This document shows, in pieces, positions 18,527 to 27,359 of a stretch of 54,207 nt of DNA. The notes beneath the pieces are model-generated. The model worked only from the letters and a program-made list of their open reading frames with translations, was not told where the DNA came from and made no database searches. How positions within the stretch are numbered: position 1 is the first letter of the stretch; each line of letters starts with the position of its first letter. The DNA is from Bacteroidaceae bacterium (GTDB taxonomy: Bacteria > Bacteroidota > Bacteroidia > Bacteroidales > Bacteroidaceae), in NCBI GenBank assembly GCA_016292545.1, contig JAEDIG010000002.1, positions 1 through 54,207 on the forward strand, in the 5' to 3' direction. A program made the position numbers and the translations under genes.

Positions 18527-19927
18527 ATGAAACGAACGACAATGAAAAAAAATGTATGGATGGCTGCTGCATTGGCCACAGTGCTGATGGCAGCATGTAG
18601 CGATGACAACGAGAACAACAATCCTGTTCTGCCGGAACCAGGCGACGGCGACCAGGTGGAAGTGACAACCGTGAGTGGCGATGTGTCGGGTGTGTGGAAG
18701 AAGAACAGCATCGTCCAGGTGGACGGCCATCTCCGTGTGCCTGCAGGAAGCTCGCTCACGATTGAGGAGGGCGTGCAGGTGATTTTCACGGACAAGGGCG
18801 TGGGCGTGAACCATGTGCCTGTGGAGTTTACTGTAGACGGCAACCTTTATCTGAGGGGAACAGAGGCAAATCCGGTGCTCCTTTCGGTGGCAGAAGAAAA
18901 GCGTACGGCGGCCAATGCTTTTGCCGGCCTGTGGGGTGGCATTGTGGCCACTTCCAGCTGTGAGGAACTGCTCATCGACCATGCCGTCATAGAATATACG
19001 GGCGGTCAGGTGGTTGAGGGCTCTCCTGCTGCCACCGCCGAAATCTATACGGCCGGCGACGATGCCTATCCGCAGGTGACCACATGCAACCTGAACGGCC
19101 GCTATGTGATCACCCACAGCATCCTGCGCAACGGATGGTCGGATGCGGTGTACATGATGGGCGGCAAGGCCATCATTGCAGAGAACATTTTTGTGGCCAA
19201 TGGCTTTGACGGGGCAGAGGCTGTCAACGTGAAGGCCGGATGTCAGGCCGATGTGGCAGGCAATATCATGTTCAGCCCCAACACCAACGGACTGAAACTG
19301 TCCAGCTCGGGCCAGAGCGAGGAGCGCGGCCAGGCTAAGGTGCAGGCCTATAACAATACCATCATCAATGCCGGATGGCGACGCGACGGAGAGAAGGGCG
19401 GTTGCGTGTATGCCGAGAAGAACGTGCTGGCCAATGTGTTCAACAATCTGATGGTGAACTGCAAGTTCCGTGCACAGACACCCAACTACAAGAACCCCAA
19501 CAATCCCGAGGAAGGCTATGACAACACTTCGGTCATCGACTATAACTACTATGCTTCGGGCAGCCAGCGCAGCGACATCGTGTTTGCCGATGCCAGTGGT
19601 GTGGCTTATGCCTGGGAGGGCTACAACTATGCCCACAAGAACTATCAGAAGGGTGTGGTGGATGCCCACAGTGTGATTGCCACGGAGCAGGACGGCAAGG
19701 ACCCGCTGTTCGAGAACTTCAGCATCCATGCAGTGCCCCTCACTTCCTACAGCTATGATGAGGCCTGGGACTTCCATCTGAAGCAGAACTCGCCTGCACT
19801 CACGGGTGCCAACAGCGGCAGCGAGGCTTCTCTGAAACCCTATTTCGCAGGTGGCCTTTCGGTGGGCGGCACCACCTATACCTCGCCTGCAGTGGCTGCC
19901 CGCTATGGTGCCCTGGGCACGAAGTAA
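18527..19927 (+). CDS. Parallel beta-helix surface lipoprotein
   Basis: This is a predicted lipoprotein of 466 residues from the ATG at 18527; an ATG at 18542 gives the more classical MKKN start. The lipobox LMAAC is followed by SDDNENNN, an acidic segment after the Cys that is often linked with surface export in Bacteroidetes. The body has repeating short strands and Asn/Gly turns (VDGHLRVPAGSSLTIEEGVQVIF, FTVDGNLYLRGTEANPVLL, NAFAGLWGGIVATSSCEELLIDHAVIEYTGG), the pattern of right-handed parallel beta-helix proteins. No catalytic residues can be assigned. It probably works at the cell surface with the adjoining TonB receptor, as an accessory binding protein. That role is inferred from gene order only. 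Confidence 0.75.
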   Translation: MKRTTMKKNVWMAAALATVLMAACSDDNENNNPVLPEPGDGDQVEVTTVSGDVSGVWKKNSIVQVDGHLRVPAGSSLTIEEGVQVIFTDKGVGVNHVPVEFTVDGNLYLRGTEANPVLLSVAEEKRTAANAFAGLWGGIVATSSCEELLIDHAVIEYTGGQVVEGSPAATAEIYTAGDDAYPQVTTCNLNGRYVITHSILRNGWSDAVYMMGGKAIIAENIFVANGFDGAEAVNVKAGCQADVAGNIMFSPNTNGLKLSSSGQSEERGQAKVQAYNNTIINAGWRRDGEKGGCVYAEKNVLANVFNNLMVNCKFRAQTPNYKNPNNPEEGYDNTSVIDYNYYASGSQRSDIVFADASGVAYAWEGYNYAHKNYQKGVVDAHSVIATEQDGKDPLFENFSIHAVPLTSYSYDEAWDFHLKQNSPALTGANSGSEASLKPYFAGGLSVGGTTYTSPAVAARYGALGTK

Positions 19928-19954
19928 GGACACTCATACATAAAGAAAGAAAGG

Positions 19955-20878
19955 ATGAAAAGGATTCAATTGATATTGTTGGGGTGCCTGATGCTCACGG
20001 CGTGTGCGCAGCAGATCGACTATTCCCCCTATCAGGACAAGCTCAACATCTATCTGGTGAACGACATGGGGCGCAACGGCTATTACGACCAGAAGCCCCT
20101 GGCCGAGCTGATGGGGCAGATGGCCGGGGAGGTGGATCCGGAGTGTGTGGCGGCTTTGGGCGATGTGCACCATTTCTATGGAGTGGCGTCGGTGTCCGAC
20201 CCGCTTTGGCTCACCAATTATGAGCATATCTACAGCCATCCCGACCTGATGCTTCCGTGGTATCCCATGCTGGGCAACCACGAGTACCGTGGCAACACGC
20301 AGGCTGTGCTCGATTATGCGGGTGTGAGCCGCCGTTGGATGATGCCTGCCCGCTACTACACCCGGGTGTTTGATGAGGACGGTTTCAGCCTGCGCCTTGT
20401 GTGGCTCGACACCACGCCCCTCATCTCCAAATACCGCTCCGATGAAAAATATACCGATGCAGGCATGCAGGATGATGTGTACCAACTGGCTTGGGCCGAC
20501 TCGGTGCTCAGCGTGGCCCATGAGGACTGGGTGGTGGTGATGGGCCATCATCCCGTCTATGCCCACACCTATAAGGAGGAATCCGAACGGCTGGACCTGC
20601 AGCAAAGGCTGGACCCCATCCTGCGCAGGCATCGTGTAGACATGTACGTGTGTGGACATATTCACAATTTCCAGCACTTGAGGGTGAAGGGCAGCGATGT
20701 GGACTATGTGGTGAATTCTGCGGCTTCCCTGTCGCGCGAGCCGGAGGCGGTGGAGGGCACCGTGTTCTGTAGTGCAGAGCCGGGCTTCTCCATCCTGTCG
20801 GCCGACAGCCGGACGCTCACCCTCCGCATGATAGACAAGCATGGCAGGGTCCTCCACGCTGTAGAGCGGAGGCGCTAG
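19955..20878 (+). CDS. Lipoprotein metallophosphatase, tartrate-resistant acid phosphatase-like
   Basis: This is a 307-residue lipoprotein (lipobox MLTAC, C17) of the calcineurin-like metallophosphoesterase superfamily. The order and spacing of motifs follow tartrate-resistant (purple) acid phosphatase: VNDMG (D37), GDVHHFYGV (D70), PWYPMLGNHEYRGN (N108, H109), VVMGHHPVYAH (H198) and CGHIHNFQHL (H235, H237). The tyrosine that normally follows GD by three residues and binds Fe(III) is His73 here. It should hydrolyse phosphomonoesters in the periplasm or at the surface. It is the third gene of the receptor operon, 27 bases after the beta-helix gene, which fits phosphate release coupled to uptake. 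Confidence 0.85.
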   Translation: MKRIQLILLGCLMLTACAQQIDYSPYQDKLNIYLVNDMGRNGYYDQKPLAELMGQMAGEVDPECVAALGDVHHFYGVASVSDPLWLTNYEHIYSHPDLMLPWYPMLGNHEYRGNTQAVLDYAGVSRRWMMPARYYTRVFDEDGFSLRLVWLDTTPLISKYRSDEKYTDAGMQDDVYQLAWADSVLSVAHEDWVVVMGHHPVYAHTYKEESERLDLQQRLDPILRRHRVDMYVCGHIHNFQHLRVKGSDVDYVVNSAASLSREPEAVEGTVFCSAEPGFSILSADSRTLTLRMIDKHGRVLHAVERRR

Positions 20879-20999
20879 CGGAGCACCCTGGGTATTAACG
20901 TCTGCCCCACAACGGTCATGTGTGTGTGCATTTGGCGTAGATGCCCAGGGCGTTCCTTCCCTTTTTTCTTCCCCCTGGACAGGGGAGGCTCCGGCTGGT

Positions 21000-21881
21000 T
21001 CACTGCTTCAGGTACTGGCTGAAGAACTTCCATATTTCTTCGCCTGTGTCCATGTCGGCTTGGAAGGTGTTGTGGCCGGCACCGATCACCTCGTAGAGCC
21101 ACACATCGTTGTGCGTCCGGGGATTGGTGAAATAGTGGCGCACCACCAGGTGTCCGTTCTGGTCGAACGACTTGCCTTTGACCGTGTCGGTGGGCAGGGG
21201 CGTGCATCCGTTCTTTTCCACGATGTGGCCCACTGCGTCGGGCACACTCATGTAGCGCCCCCAGCCATATCGGTTCTCCAGGTCGCCTGTCCATTCCGAG
21301 GTACGGTCCTCAGTGCCGTGAATCTCCATGAAGGGGATGGGGCGCGTTTTCTCCCTTTCCTCATACATCCATACCAGTGTGAGTCCTGCCACGGAGGCCA
21401 GTGCACGGAACGTGTGCTGCTTCTTGTAGCTGAGCAGGTAGCACATCTCGCCGCCGTTCGACATGCCCGTGAGGAAGGTGTTTGCCTTGCTCAGCCGGTA
21501 TTTCTTCTGCACATACCTGGCCATCTTCACCATGGTTTTCACATCGTCGAGCTCCCAACCTTCCTGGCTAGGGTAGCCCACATTCCAGCCGCGCCGTCCT
21601 TTGCTGTCCTTGAGCCCCTGGGGCACACACACGGCAAAACCGTGTCTGATGGCGGCATCGTTCATCCAGGTTTCCACGGGAGCCTCGCTTCCGTAGCCGT
21701 GCAGGGCCATCACAAGCGGTGCATCGTCGGGCAGGTTGTGGGGCAGAAACATCTTGAAATGACGCATGTTTCCGTTTATCACGAGCGAGTCCTCCACTAC
21801 CGTTTGGGCGCGAAGCCCCTCAGCGGGCACGCCCAGCAGGGCCACGCAGGCCAGCAGGGTCATTCTGTAGATTCTTTTCAT
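21000..21881 (-). CDS. PHB-depolymerase-family (CE1-like) secreted esterase
   Basis: This is a 293-residue exported alpha/beta hydrolase. A signal peptide (about 1-25) is followed by the oxyanion segment MALHGYGSEA, the nucleophile elbow GMSNGG (S141) and the histidine motif GAGHNTF (H270). The acid of the triad is probably in MEIHGTEDRTSEW. This architecture is that of PHB depolymerase/feruloyl-esterase-like proteins, which in gut Bacteroidetes usually remove feruloyl or acetyl groups from plant polysaccharide. The true substrate cannot be assigned. It is convergent with the phosphatase gene. A -7 element TAACTTTG lies at 21942-21935 on the minus strand, about 54 bases before the start, but lacks a clear -33 partner. 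Confidence 0.85.
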   Translation of the reverse strand: MKRIYRMTLLACVALLGVPAEGLRAQTVVEDSLVINGNMRHFKMFLPHNLPDDAPLVMALHGYGSEAPVETWMNDAAIRHGFAVCVPQGLKDSKGRRGWNVGYPSQEGWELDDVKTMVKMARYVQKKYRLSKANTFLTGMSNGGEMCYLLSYKKQHTFRALASVAGLTLVWMYEEREKTRPIPFMEIHGTEDRTSEWTGDLENRYGWGRYMSVPDAVGHIVEKNGCTPLPTDTVKGKSFDQNGHLVVRHYFTNPRTHNDVWLYEVIGAGHNTFQADMDTGEEIWKFFSQYLKQ

Positions 21882-22002
21882 CGTTTTTGTAATTTTTTTG
21901 GTTCAATGCCATATCTTCGGCATGAAGATGTGTGCAAAGTTACATAAAAAAATCCGTTTCCCGATATTGTTATCAGAGAAAAACAGGATTTTGGGCTGTC
22001 TG

Positions 22003-22034
22003 TTTGGCGGGCTCGGCTATTATTTGTATTTTTG
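22003..22034 (+). promoter_or_regulatory. Promoter of GH5 gene
   Basis: TTTG (22003-22006), a 20-base spacer, then TATTTTTG (22027-22034) gives a full match to the Bacteroidetes consensus. The ATG at 22065 is 30 bases beyond the -7 box. Confidence 0.75.
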
Positions 22035-22064
22035 TATTCAAATTATAAAAAAAAGAACCATAAT

Positions 22065-24794
22065 ATGCTTAAAACGATTGTTTGCTTCTGCGCAGTACTG
22101 ATGTTTTCCCTTTCTGCCCGGGCAGGGGGATTTGTGCATGCGTCCGGGAAAAAGGTGATGGACGTGAACGGGCAGGAACTCATCCTGCGCGGACATGCTC
22201 CCGGAGGATGGATGATTCAGGAACCCTACATGATGGAGATTTCTGCCAACTCGCAGCATGAAATACGGGCCAAGATACAGTCCCTTCTGGGCGAGGAAAA
22301 TACGGCCGCATTCTATCGGAAATGGCTTGCAAACGGCTTCCGGAAGGAAGACGTCAGGCTGCTTGCGGAAATGGGATTCAACAGCATCCGCCTGCCGATG
22401 CACTACAATCTGTTCACACTGCCCATCGAGGAGGAACCCGAGAGGGGCGCAAACACATGGCTGGAAACGGGCTTCCGGATGGTGGACGATGTGCTGTCGT
22501 GGTGCAAGGAATATGGCATTTACCTTATCCTGGACATGCACGGAGCACCGGGCGGACAGGGCAAGGACACGAACATCTCGGACTACGACCCCGCCAAGCT
22601 TTCGTTGTGGGAGAGTGCCGACAACCAGGACAAGCTGGTGGCGCTGTGGGTGAAGCTGGCAGAAAGGTATGCCAACGAGCCCTGCATTGCCGCCTACGAC
22701 CTCATCAACGAGCCCAACTGGGCCTTCGACGGCGACAACGCCAATGGCTGCGCCGACTGCCAGAACGCGCCGCTGTGGGAACTCTATAAACGCCTGATAA
22801 AGGCCATCCGTGAGGTGGACAAGAACCACATGCTGATATTGGAAGGCAACTGCTGGTGCAACAACTACAACGGCCTGCCGTCCGTGAAGCTGTGGGACAA
22901 CAACCTCTGCCTGCAGTTCCACAAGTATTGGAGCATGAACACACAGGCCGCCATCCAGTTCATATTGGACCTGCGCAATTCAAAGAATGTGCCCGTGTGG
23001 TGTGGCGAATCGGGCGAAAACTCCAACCATTGGTATGCAGATGCCGTGCGGCTGCTCGAGGCGAACGGCATAGGATGGTCCTGGTGGACATGGAAGAAGG
23101 TGGGGGCAGTGAACGGAATGACCACCGTGAAGGCTCCTGCCGGATATGAGACACTGAAGGATTACTGGAAAAACGGAGGCACAAAACCTACACGCGACTA
23201 TGCCACACAGGTGATGAACGATCTGGCCGATGCCTACCTGCTGGAAAACTGCACCGTGAACAAGGCTGTTGCCGATGCCCTGCTGCGCCAGCCGCATTCC
23301 GCCGAACTGAAGCCTTTTGCCGAAAACAAGGTGCCGGGCTACATCTATGCAGCCAACTACGACATGGGGCAGAACGGTGTGGCCTATCTCGATCTGGACG
23401 GACATGAGGACACCCGTCCGGGAGGCAAGTCGGTGGCATGGAACCAGGGATGGAGCTATCGTGCGGATGGCGTGGACATAGAGGGCTGCAGGGATGTTAA
23501 CACCAACGGCTACAGTGTGGGATGGACCACGGCCGGGGAATGGATGAAATACACCATCAATGTGGCCGAAACGGCTGCCTATACGCTGATTGTCCGCTAT
23601 GCCGGCACCAACGCCAAGACTATCCTGCGCCTGGAGGTGGACGGTGCGGCCATCGCTCCTGACATGGAGTTGAAGTCAACCGGCGGGTGGGCCACCTGGA
23701 GGTCGGCGCTGGCCAGCAATGTGGTGCTGCCCGAGGGGACGCATGTGCTGAAGGTGCTCACCGTTTCCGGAGGAGCCAACCTGAACTACTTTTCCTTCCT
23801 CTCTCCCAAGCCGGCCGACGGGGTGGAGTTCAAGGCCCTTTCGGCCATCACTTCGGCCGACGGAAGGAGCATCCGCCTCTCTGTGAACAAGGAGCTGGCC
23901 GACGGCGGAATGGCTCCGGAGGGATTCGATGTGGTGAGCAGCGGTGTGCCCGTGGCAGTTGAACGTGTGGGCAGGAGTGCCGCATCGGCCAGATGTGTGG
24001 AGATTGCGCTCGGGTCGAAGGTCTATCTCGACAACAGCGTGACGCTCAGCTACAATGGCACCTCGGTGACGGATGTCGGCGGCAATCCGCTTGGTGCCTT
24101 TTCCGGCATGGCGGTCGCGAATGTGGCCGAGCGGAGATTCGCTATCCCGGGAAAAATCAATGTGGAGGACTACATATCGCAGCACGGCCTTTCTTTTGAA
24201 AGCTGTTCGGACACGGGGGGAGGCGCCACGAACCTGGGCTATACGGACCCCGGCGACTACATCGACTTCAATGTGAACATCACCCAGGCCGGAACCTACA
24301 CCCTCGACTACCGCATCGCGTCGCTCTACGGCGGCGGACGGTTTGAGCTTCAGCTGTTTGATGAGGCCGGAAACAAGACGACTGTGGGCTCCTACACTGT
24401 GGGTGCCACCGGGGGCTGGCAGACCTGGAAGACGCAGCGGTCCACAGCCCGGCTGCCTAAGGGGACTTATCTCCTGCGCATCTACATCGCGCAAAAGGAG
24501 TTCAACATGAACTGGTTCAGCCTGAGCAACCCCACTGCAGTCATCGACCTGCAGTCCCCAACGCTGAATGCCTATCCCAATCCATGCCATGAAACACTCT
24601 ATGTAGACACGCAGGACATGAAGGGAACCGCCACCATCGGCCTCTTCAATATGGCGGGCGCAGAGGTCCTTTCCCAGAAGCATACGCTTGGCAATGTCAT
24701 AGCCATCAATGTGTCCCGCCTCCCGCTGGGAATGTACTTCTTGTCCTTGAAGACAGGACTGGACACTTTCACCCGGAAGATTGTCCTGAACTAG
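22065..24794 (+). CDS. Secreted GH5 glycanase with two CBM6-like domains and type IX sorting domain
   Basis: This is a 909-residue secreted enzyme. After the signal peptide (1-20) a GH5 catalytic domain spans about 25-385. The acid/base is in DLINEPNW (E216) and the nucleophile in WCGESGEN (E315). SWWTWKK closes the barrel. Two CBM6-like beta-sandwiches follow, at about 435-575 (GWTTAGEWMKYTINV, GGWATWRS) and about 690-820 (GYTDPGDYIDFNVNI, GGWQTWKT), separated by an Ig-like stretch. The last 80 residues (AYPNPCHETLYVD, GMYFLSLKTG) form a type IX secretion sorting domain, so the protein is exported through the type IX system. Beta-glucan or mannan is plausible as substrate; the GH5 subfamily cannot be told by eye. 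It is monocistronic with its own promoter. Confidence 0.9.
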   Translation: MLKTIVCFCAVLMFSLSARAGGFVHASGKKVMDVNGQELILRGHAPGGWMIQEPYMMEISANSQHEIRAKIQSLLGEENTAAFYRKWLANGFRKEDVRLLAEMGFNSIRLPMHYNLFTLPIEEEPERGANTWLETGFRMVDDVLSWCKEYGIYLILDMHGAPGGQGKDTNISDYDPAKLSLWESADNQDKLVALWVKLAERYANEPCIAAYDLINEPNWAFDGDNANGCADCQNAPLWELYKRLIKAIREVDKNHMLILEGNCWCNNYNGLPSVKLWDNNLCLQFHKYWSMNTQAAIQFILDLRNSKNVPVWCGESGENSNHWYADAVRLLEANGIGWSWWTWKKVGAVNGMTTVKAPAGYETLKDYWKNGGTKPTRDYATQVMNDLADAYLLENCTVNKAVADALLRQPHSAELKPFAENKVPGYIYAANYDMGQNGVAYLDLDGHEDTRPGGKSVAWNQGWSYRADGVDIEGCRDVNTNGYSVGWTTAGEWMKYTINVAETAAYTLIVRYAGTNAKTILRLEVDGAAIAPDMELKSTGGWATWRSALASNVVLPEGTHVLKVLTVSGGANLNYFSFLSPKPADGVEFKALSAITSADGRSIRLSVNKELADGGMAPEGFDVVSSGVPVAVERVGRSAASARCVEIALGSKVYLDNSVTLSYNGTSVTDVGGNPLGAFSGMAVANVAERRFAIPGKINVEDYISQHGLSFESCSDTGGGATNLGYTDPGDYIDFNVNITQAGTYTLDYRIASLYGGGRFELQLFDEAGNKTTVGSYTVGATGGWQTWKTQRSTARLPKGTYLLRIYIAQKEFNMNWFSLSNPTAVIDLQSPTLNAYPNPCHETLYVDTQDMKGTATIGLFNMAGAEVLSQKHTLGNVIAINVSRLPLGMYFLSLKTGLDTFTRKIVLN

Positions 24795-25305
24795 CTTGTC
24801 GGCTCTGCCCGGGAGCGCATGGGCCCGTTTCTTCTCGCCCTTCCCGTGCGTGGCGTTGTGCTTGGTGGTTGTCATTTTGATTGCCATGGTCCTGTGTGTG
24901 TGTTCTTTCTTTCTCGCGGTGCTTTCCGGATTACCCCCATTTTTTTCGCCTTCCCCTTTTTTCAGTCACGCCATCACCCCCTCCCTCCTCCGTCAGCGAT
25001 TCCCCCGATTCAAATAACTGTTTATCTGTTTATCTGTTTGCGCCCCCCAAATGAGAACAGATTACAGTTAAACAGATAAACAGAAATGTTGAGGACATGG
25101 AATGCGTAGACCCTGGCTGGACATCATCCATCGAATGCCTGCGTTCCATTGGCTGCAATCTGCCGCTGCTTATGGCAGTCGGAAAACGTGACCACGTAAC
25201 ATATTTTTAGTGTTGGCCTGTAGGGGGAAAACTATCAGCCCGGGGCATTGCCCTGGATGTCAACATCCATCCTTCGCAATGGTTGTGTGTGGGGGGGCCT
25301 CCCCT
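24795..25305. other. 511-bp gene-free gap
   Basis: No supported gene lies between the convergent GH5 and ThuA genes. The first 200 bases are pyrimidine-rich (repeated CTTTT/CCCC runs around 24900-24980). The iterated inverted repeat at 25016-25083 is the only clear structure. From 25084 to 25305 I see nothing recognisable. The short open frames here lack a promoter, ribosome binding site or known motif. Confidence 0.5.
25016..25083. repeat. Inverted arrays of an 8-bp unit
   Basis: CTGTTTATCTGTTTA (25018-25032) is an exact inverted match to TAAACAGATAAACAG (25069-25083), with 36 bases between them. Each arm is itself built from tandem 8-base units: TTTATCTG on the left, and AACAGATT/ACAGTTAA/ACAGATAA-like units on the right. 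The symmetry suggests iterated protein-binding sites or a cruciform. It lies between two convergent genes, so a role in termination is also possible. Confidence 0.55.
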
Positions 25306-26025
25306 TCATTTCACCGCCCAGCAGATGCCACGCTTCATGATTTCGAAGACTTCGGGAATCTGGAAATCGGCGGCCACGTGGCCTACAGAAGAGTAGAACA
25401 CACGGCCGTTGCCGTACTTCTTTTTCCACACCACGGGCATTTCCACGCCCTCCAGCCAGGCGGCCTGCTCACCGCTCATGCGGGTGGTGGCCAGCACATG
25501 GATGCTGGGGTCTACGTGCATGTAGTAGAGTTCCGACTTTACGTGGAACCGCTTGATTCCCTTCATCAGGGGGTCTTTCTTGTCCTTCACCTCCACGTCG
25601 TAGTCGATGGAGCCGCCCGGGTGGGCCACAAACTGGCCACCCACCATGAACTGGTAGCCGGTGCTGTTGCGGAACGAGTCGCCCAGTCCGCCATGCCATC
25701 CGGCCAGCCCCACTCCGCGTGCGACGGCCTCCAGCAGGGCGTTCTCCTCGTCGGGCTGCAGGGTGCCCATCGTCCACGTCTGGATGATGAGGTCCGCCCG
25801 CCCCATGATGTCCTTGTTCTTGTACACCGCAAGGCTGTCCGAGAGGATTACATTTGCCCCCTCTTCCTGCAGCCAGGGCACGAACAGGTCCTTGCAGCCC
25901 ACGGGGTCGTGGCCTTCCCATCCTCCGTATACGAACAAAATGGTTTTACCCTGCAGGGAGCCTGCGCCCTGCATTTTCACTGTGGCCAGTAGCAGCAGTG
26001 TGATGATGAATAAGATGCGTTTCAT
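25306..26025 (-). CDS. ThuA-domain exported protein
   Basis: This is a 239-residue protein with a signal peptide (about 1-20) and a ThuA (trehalose-utilisation-like, class I glutamine-amidotransferase fold) domain. Visible family features are ILFVYGGWEGHD at the start, ADLIIQTWTMGTL, and GVGLAGWHGGLGDSFR...GGQFVAHPGG in the middle, then PVVWKKKYGNGRVFYSSVGH near the end. The biochemical role of ThuA proteins is unsettled; in Bacteroidetes they often travel with sugar oxidoreductases. It is the last gene of the gpmI-ung-DUF3109 run, 50 bases downstream, so co-transcription is possible. Confidence 0.88.
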   Translation of the reverse strand: MKRILFIITLLLLATVKMQGAGSLQGKTILFVYGGWEGHDPVGCKDLFVPWLQEEGANVILSDSLAVYKNKDIMGRADLIIQTWTMGTLQPDEENALLEAVARGVGLAGWHGGLGDSFRNSTGYQFMVGGQFVAHPGGSIDYDVEVKDKKDPLMKGIKRFHVKSELYYMHVDPSIHVLATTRMSGEQAAWLEGVEMPVVWKKKYGNGRVFYSSVGHVAADFQIPEVFEIMKRGICWAVK

Positions 26026-26075
26026 GTGTGTGTGGTGTGATGTTTGTGTTTGGTGTGTGTGAAAAATGGGGTGGT

Positions 26076-26672
26076 TCAGGATTGCAGGAACGCCTGCGCG
26101 GTGCGCTCCAGCTCCTCATACCATTCCTGACCGAAGCGCCGGATGAGCGGTTCGCGCAGGAACTTGTAGACGGGCAGCTGCAGCTTTTCGCCCAGCGCCA
26201 CGGCTTCCTTGCACACCGTCCAGCGGTGGTAGTTGAGCCCTGTGAGGCTGCCCAGCTGTTTCTCGCGGATGGGGTAGAGGTAGCAGCTCATGGGCTTGGG
26301 CCAGCTGGTACGGCCTTCGCGGAAAGCGCATTCTAGCGCGCACAGGCAACAGCCCTTCACCGTGGTGTGGCGGGCGGGCAGCGGCAGGTCGCGATAGCAG
26401 GTGAACACGCAGTCCTTGCCCTTGACGATGCTCGTCACCAGGTCGCCCTCCTCGTCGGTGTAGGCCACTCCGTGGCGGTCAATCTCTGCCTGGGCCGCAC
26501 TGCTCAGCATTGGCCACACGGCATCCAGTGCGTTCTCTATATGGGCCACCTCGTCGAGCGTGACGGGTGCGCCCGCATCGCCCTCGATGCAGCATTTCCC
26601 CCGGCATGACGAGAGGTCGCAGCAGAAGTGCTGGGTGATGATGTCGCTGTGGATGAGCACATCGCCCACCAT
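26076..26672 (-). CDS. DUF3109 family cysteine-rich protein
   Basis: This is a 198-residue cytoplasmic protein of the DUF3109 family, related to YkgJ-type proteins that probably bind a metal or Fe-S cluster. The cysteine motif FCCDLSSCRGKCCIEGDAG lies near residues 16-34. Further cysteines are at DCVFTCY and KGCCLCALECAFREG, and the conserved SCYLYPIRE segment follows. The function is unknown. The ATG at 26672 (MVGDVLIHSD) starts 8 bases after the ung stop and agrees with the usual family start. Longer starts at 26705 or 26750 would overlap ung. Confidence 0.85.
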   Translation of the reverse strand: MVGDVLIHSDIITQHFCCDLSSCRGKCCIEGDAGAPVTLDEVAHIENALDAVWPMLSSAAQAEIDRHGVAYTDEEGDLVTSIVKGKDCVFTCYRDLPLPARHTTVKGCCLCALECAFREGRTSWPKPMSCYLYPIREKQLGSLTGLNYHRWTVCKEAVALGEKLQLPVYKFLREPLIRRFGQEWYEELERTAQAFLQS

Positions 26673-26679
26673 GATGATG

Positions 26680-27342
26680 TTACCAAAGGATGGGTTGCTG
26701 GCCATGTTGGATGAGATAGTCGTTGCACAATGTGAAATGATGGTTGCCAAAGAAGCCGCGGTAGCTGCTCAGTGGGCTGGGGTGGGGGCTGGTGAGCACC
26801 AGATGGCGGCTGCGGTCCACCAGATTGCCCTTGCGTATGGCGTAGGCGCCCCATAGCAGGAACACCAAGTGCTCGCGTTCGCGGTTGAGGGCGGCTATCA
26901 CAGCGTCGGTGAACTGCTCCCAGCCTTTTCCCTGGTGGCTTCCGGGCTGGTGGGCACGCACGGTGAGCAGCGAGTTGAGCAGCAGCACCCCTTGCCGGGC
27001 CCATCGTGTGAGGTCGCCGCTGGCAGGAATGGGGGTTCCCGTCTCGCTCTGGATTTCCTTGAAGATGTTCTGGAGCGAAGGCGGCTGCGCCACTCCCTCG
27101 CGCACCGAGAAGCACAGCCCGTGAGCCTGCCCCACGTCGTGGTAGGGGTCTTGCCCCAGGATGACCACCTTCACGGCCTCGAAGGGTGTGGTGTTGAAGG
27201 CATTGAAGATGAGCTGTCCTGGCGGGAAGCATTCGTGCTCCGCATATTCGGCCCTCACAAACTCCGCCAGCTGGCGGAAGTAGGGGGCGCTGAACTGGGA
27301 AGAGAGCCGGGTTTTCCAGCTCTCTTCAATCTTTACGTCCAT
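26680..27342 (-). CDS. ung: Uracil-DNA glycosylase, family 1
   Basis: This 220-residue enzyme removes uracil from DNA to start base excision repair. The water-activating loop GQDPYHDVGQAHG contains catalytic D65. The PPSLQNIF segment follows. The minor-groove intercalation loop LTSPHPSPLS contains H187. Length and motifs are canonical for family 1. It lies 17 bases downstream of gpmI and 7 bases upstream of the DUF3109 gene. Confidence 0.97.
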   Translation of the reverse strand: MDVKIEESWKTRLSSQFSAPYFRQLAEFVRAEYAEHECFPPGQLIFNAFNTTPFEAVKVVILGQDPYHDVGQAHGLCFSVREGVAQPPSLQNIFKEIQSETGTPIPASGDLTRWARQGVLLLNSLLTVRAHQPGSHQGKGWEQFTDAVIAALNREREHLVFLLWGAYAIRKGNLVDRSRHLVLTSPHPSPLSSYRGFFGNHHFTLCNDYLIQHGQQPILW

Positions 27343-27359
27343 CGGTCGGTGTCCACTGG

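Noticed and set aside
19955..20878. Naming the phosphatase as an alkaline phosphatase or PafA
   Set aside because: Its motifs are of the metallophosphoesterase/purple acid phosphatase type, not the alkaline phosphatase fold.
20886..20950. CCCTGGG/CCCAGGG inverted pair followed by a T tract between the phosphatase and esterase genes
   Set aside because: Arms are only 7 bp with a loop of about 51 bases, so a stable terminator is not supported, although the place would suit one.
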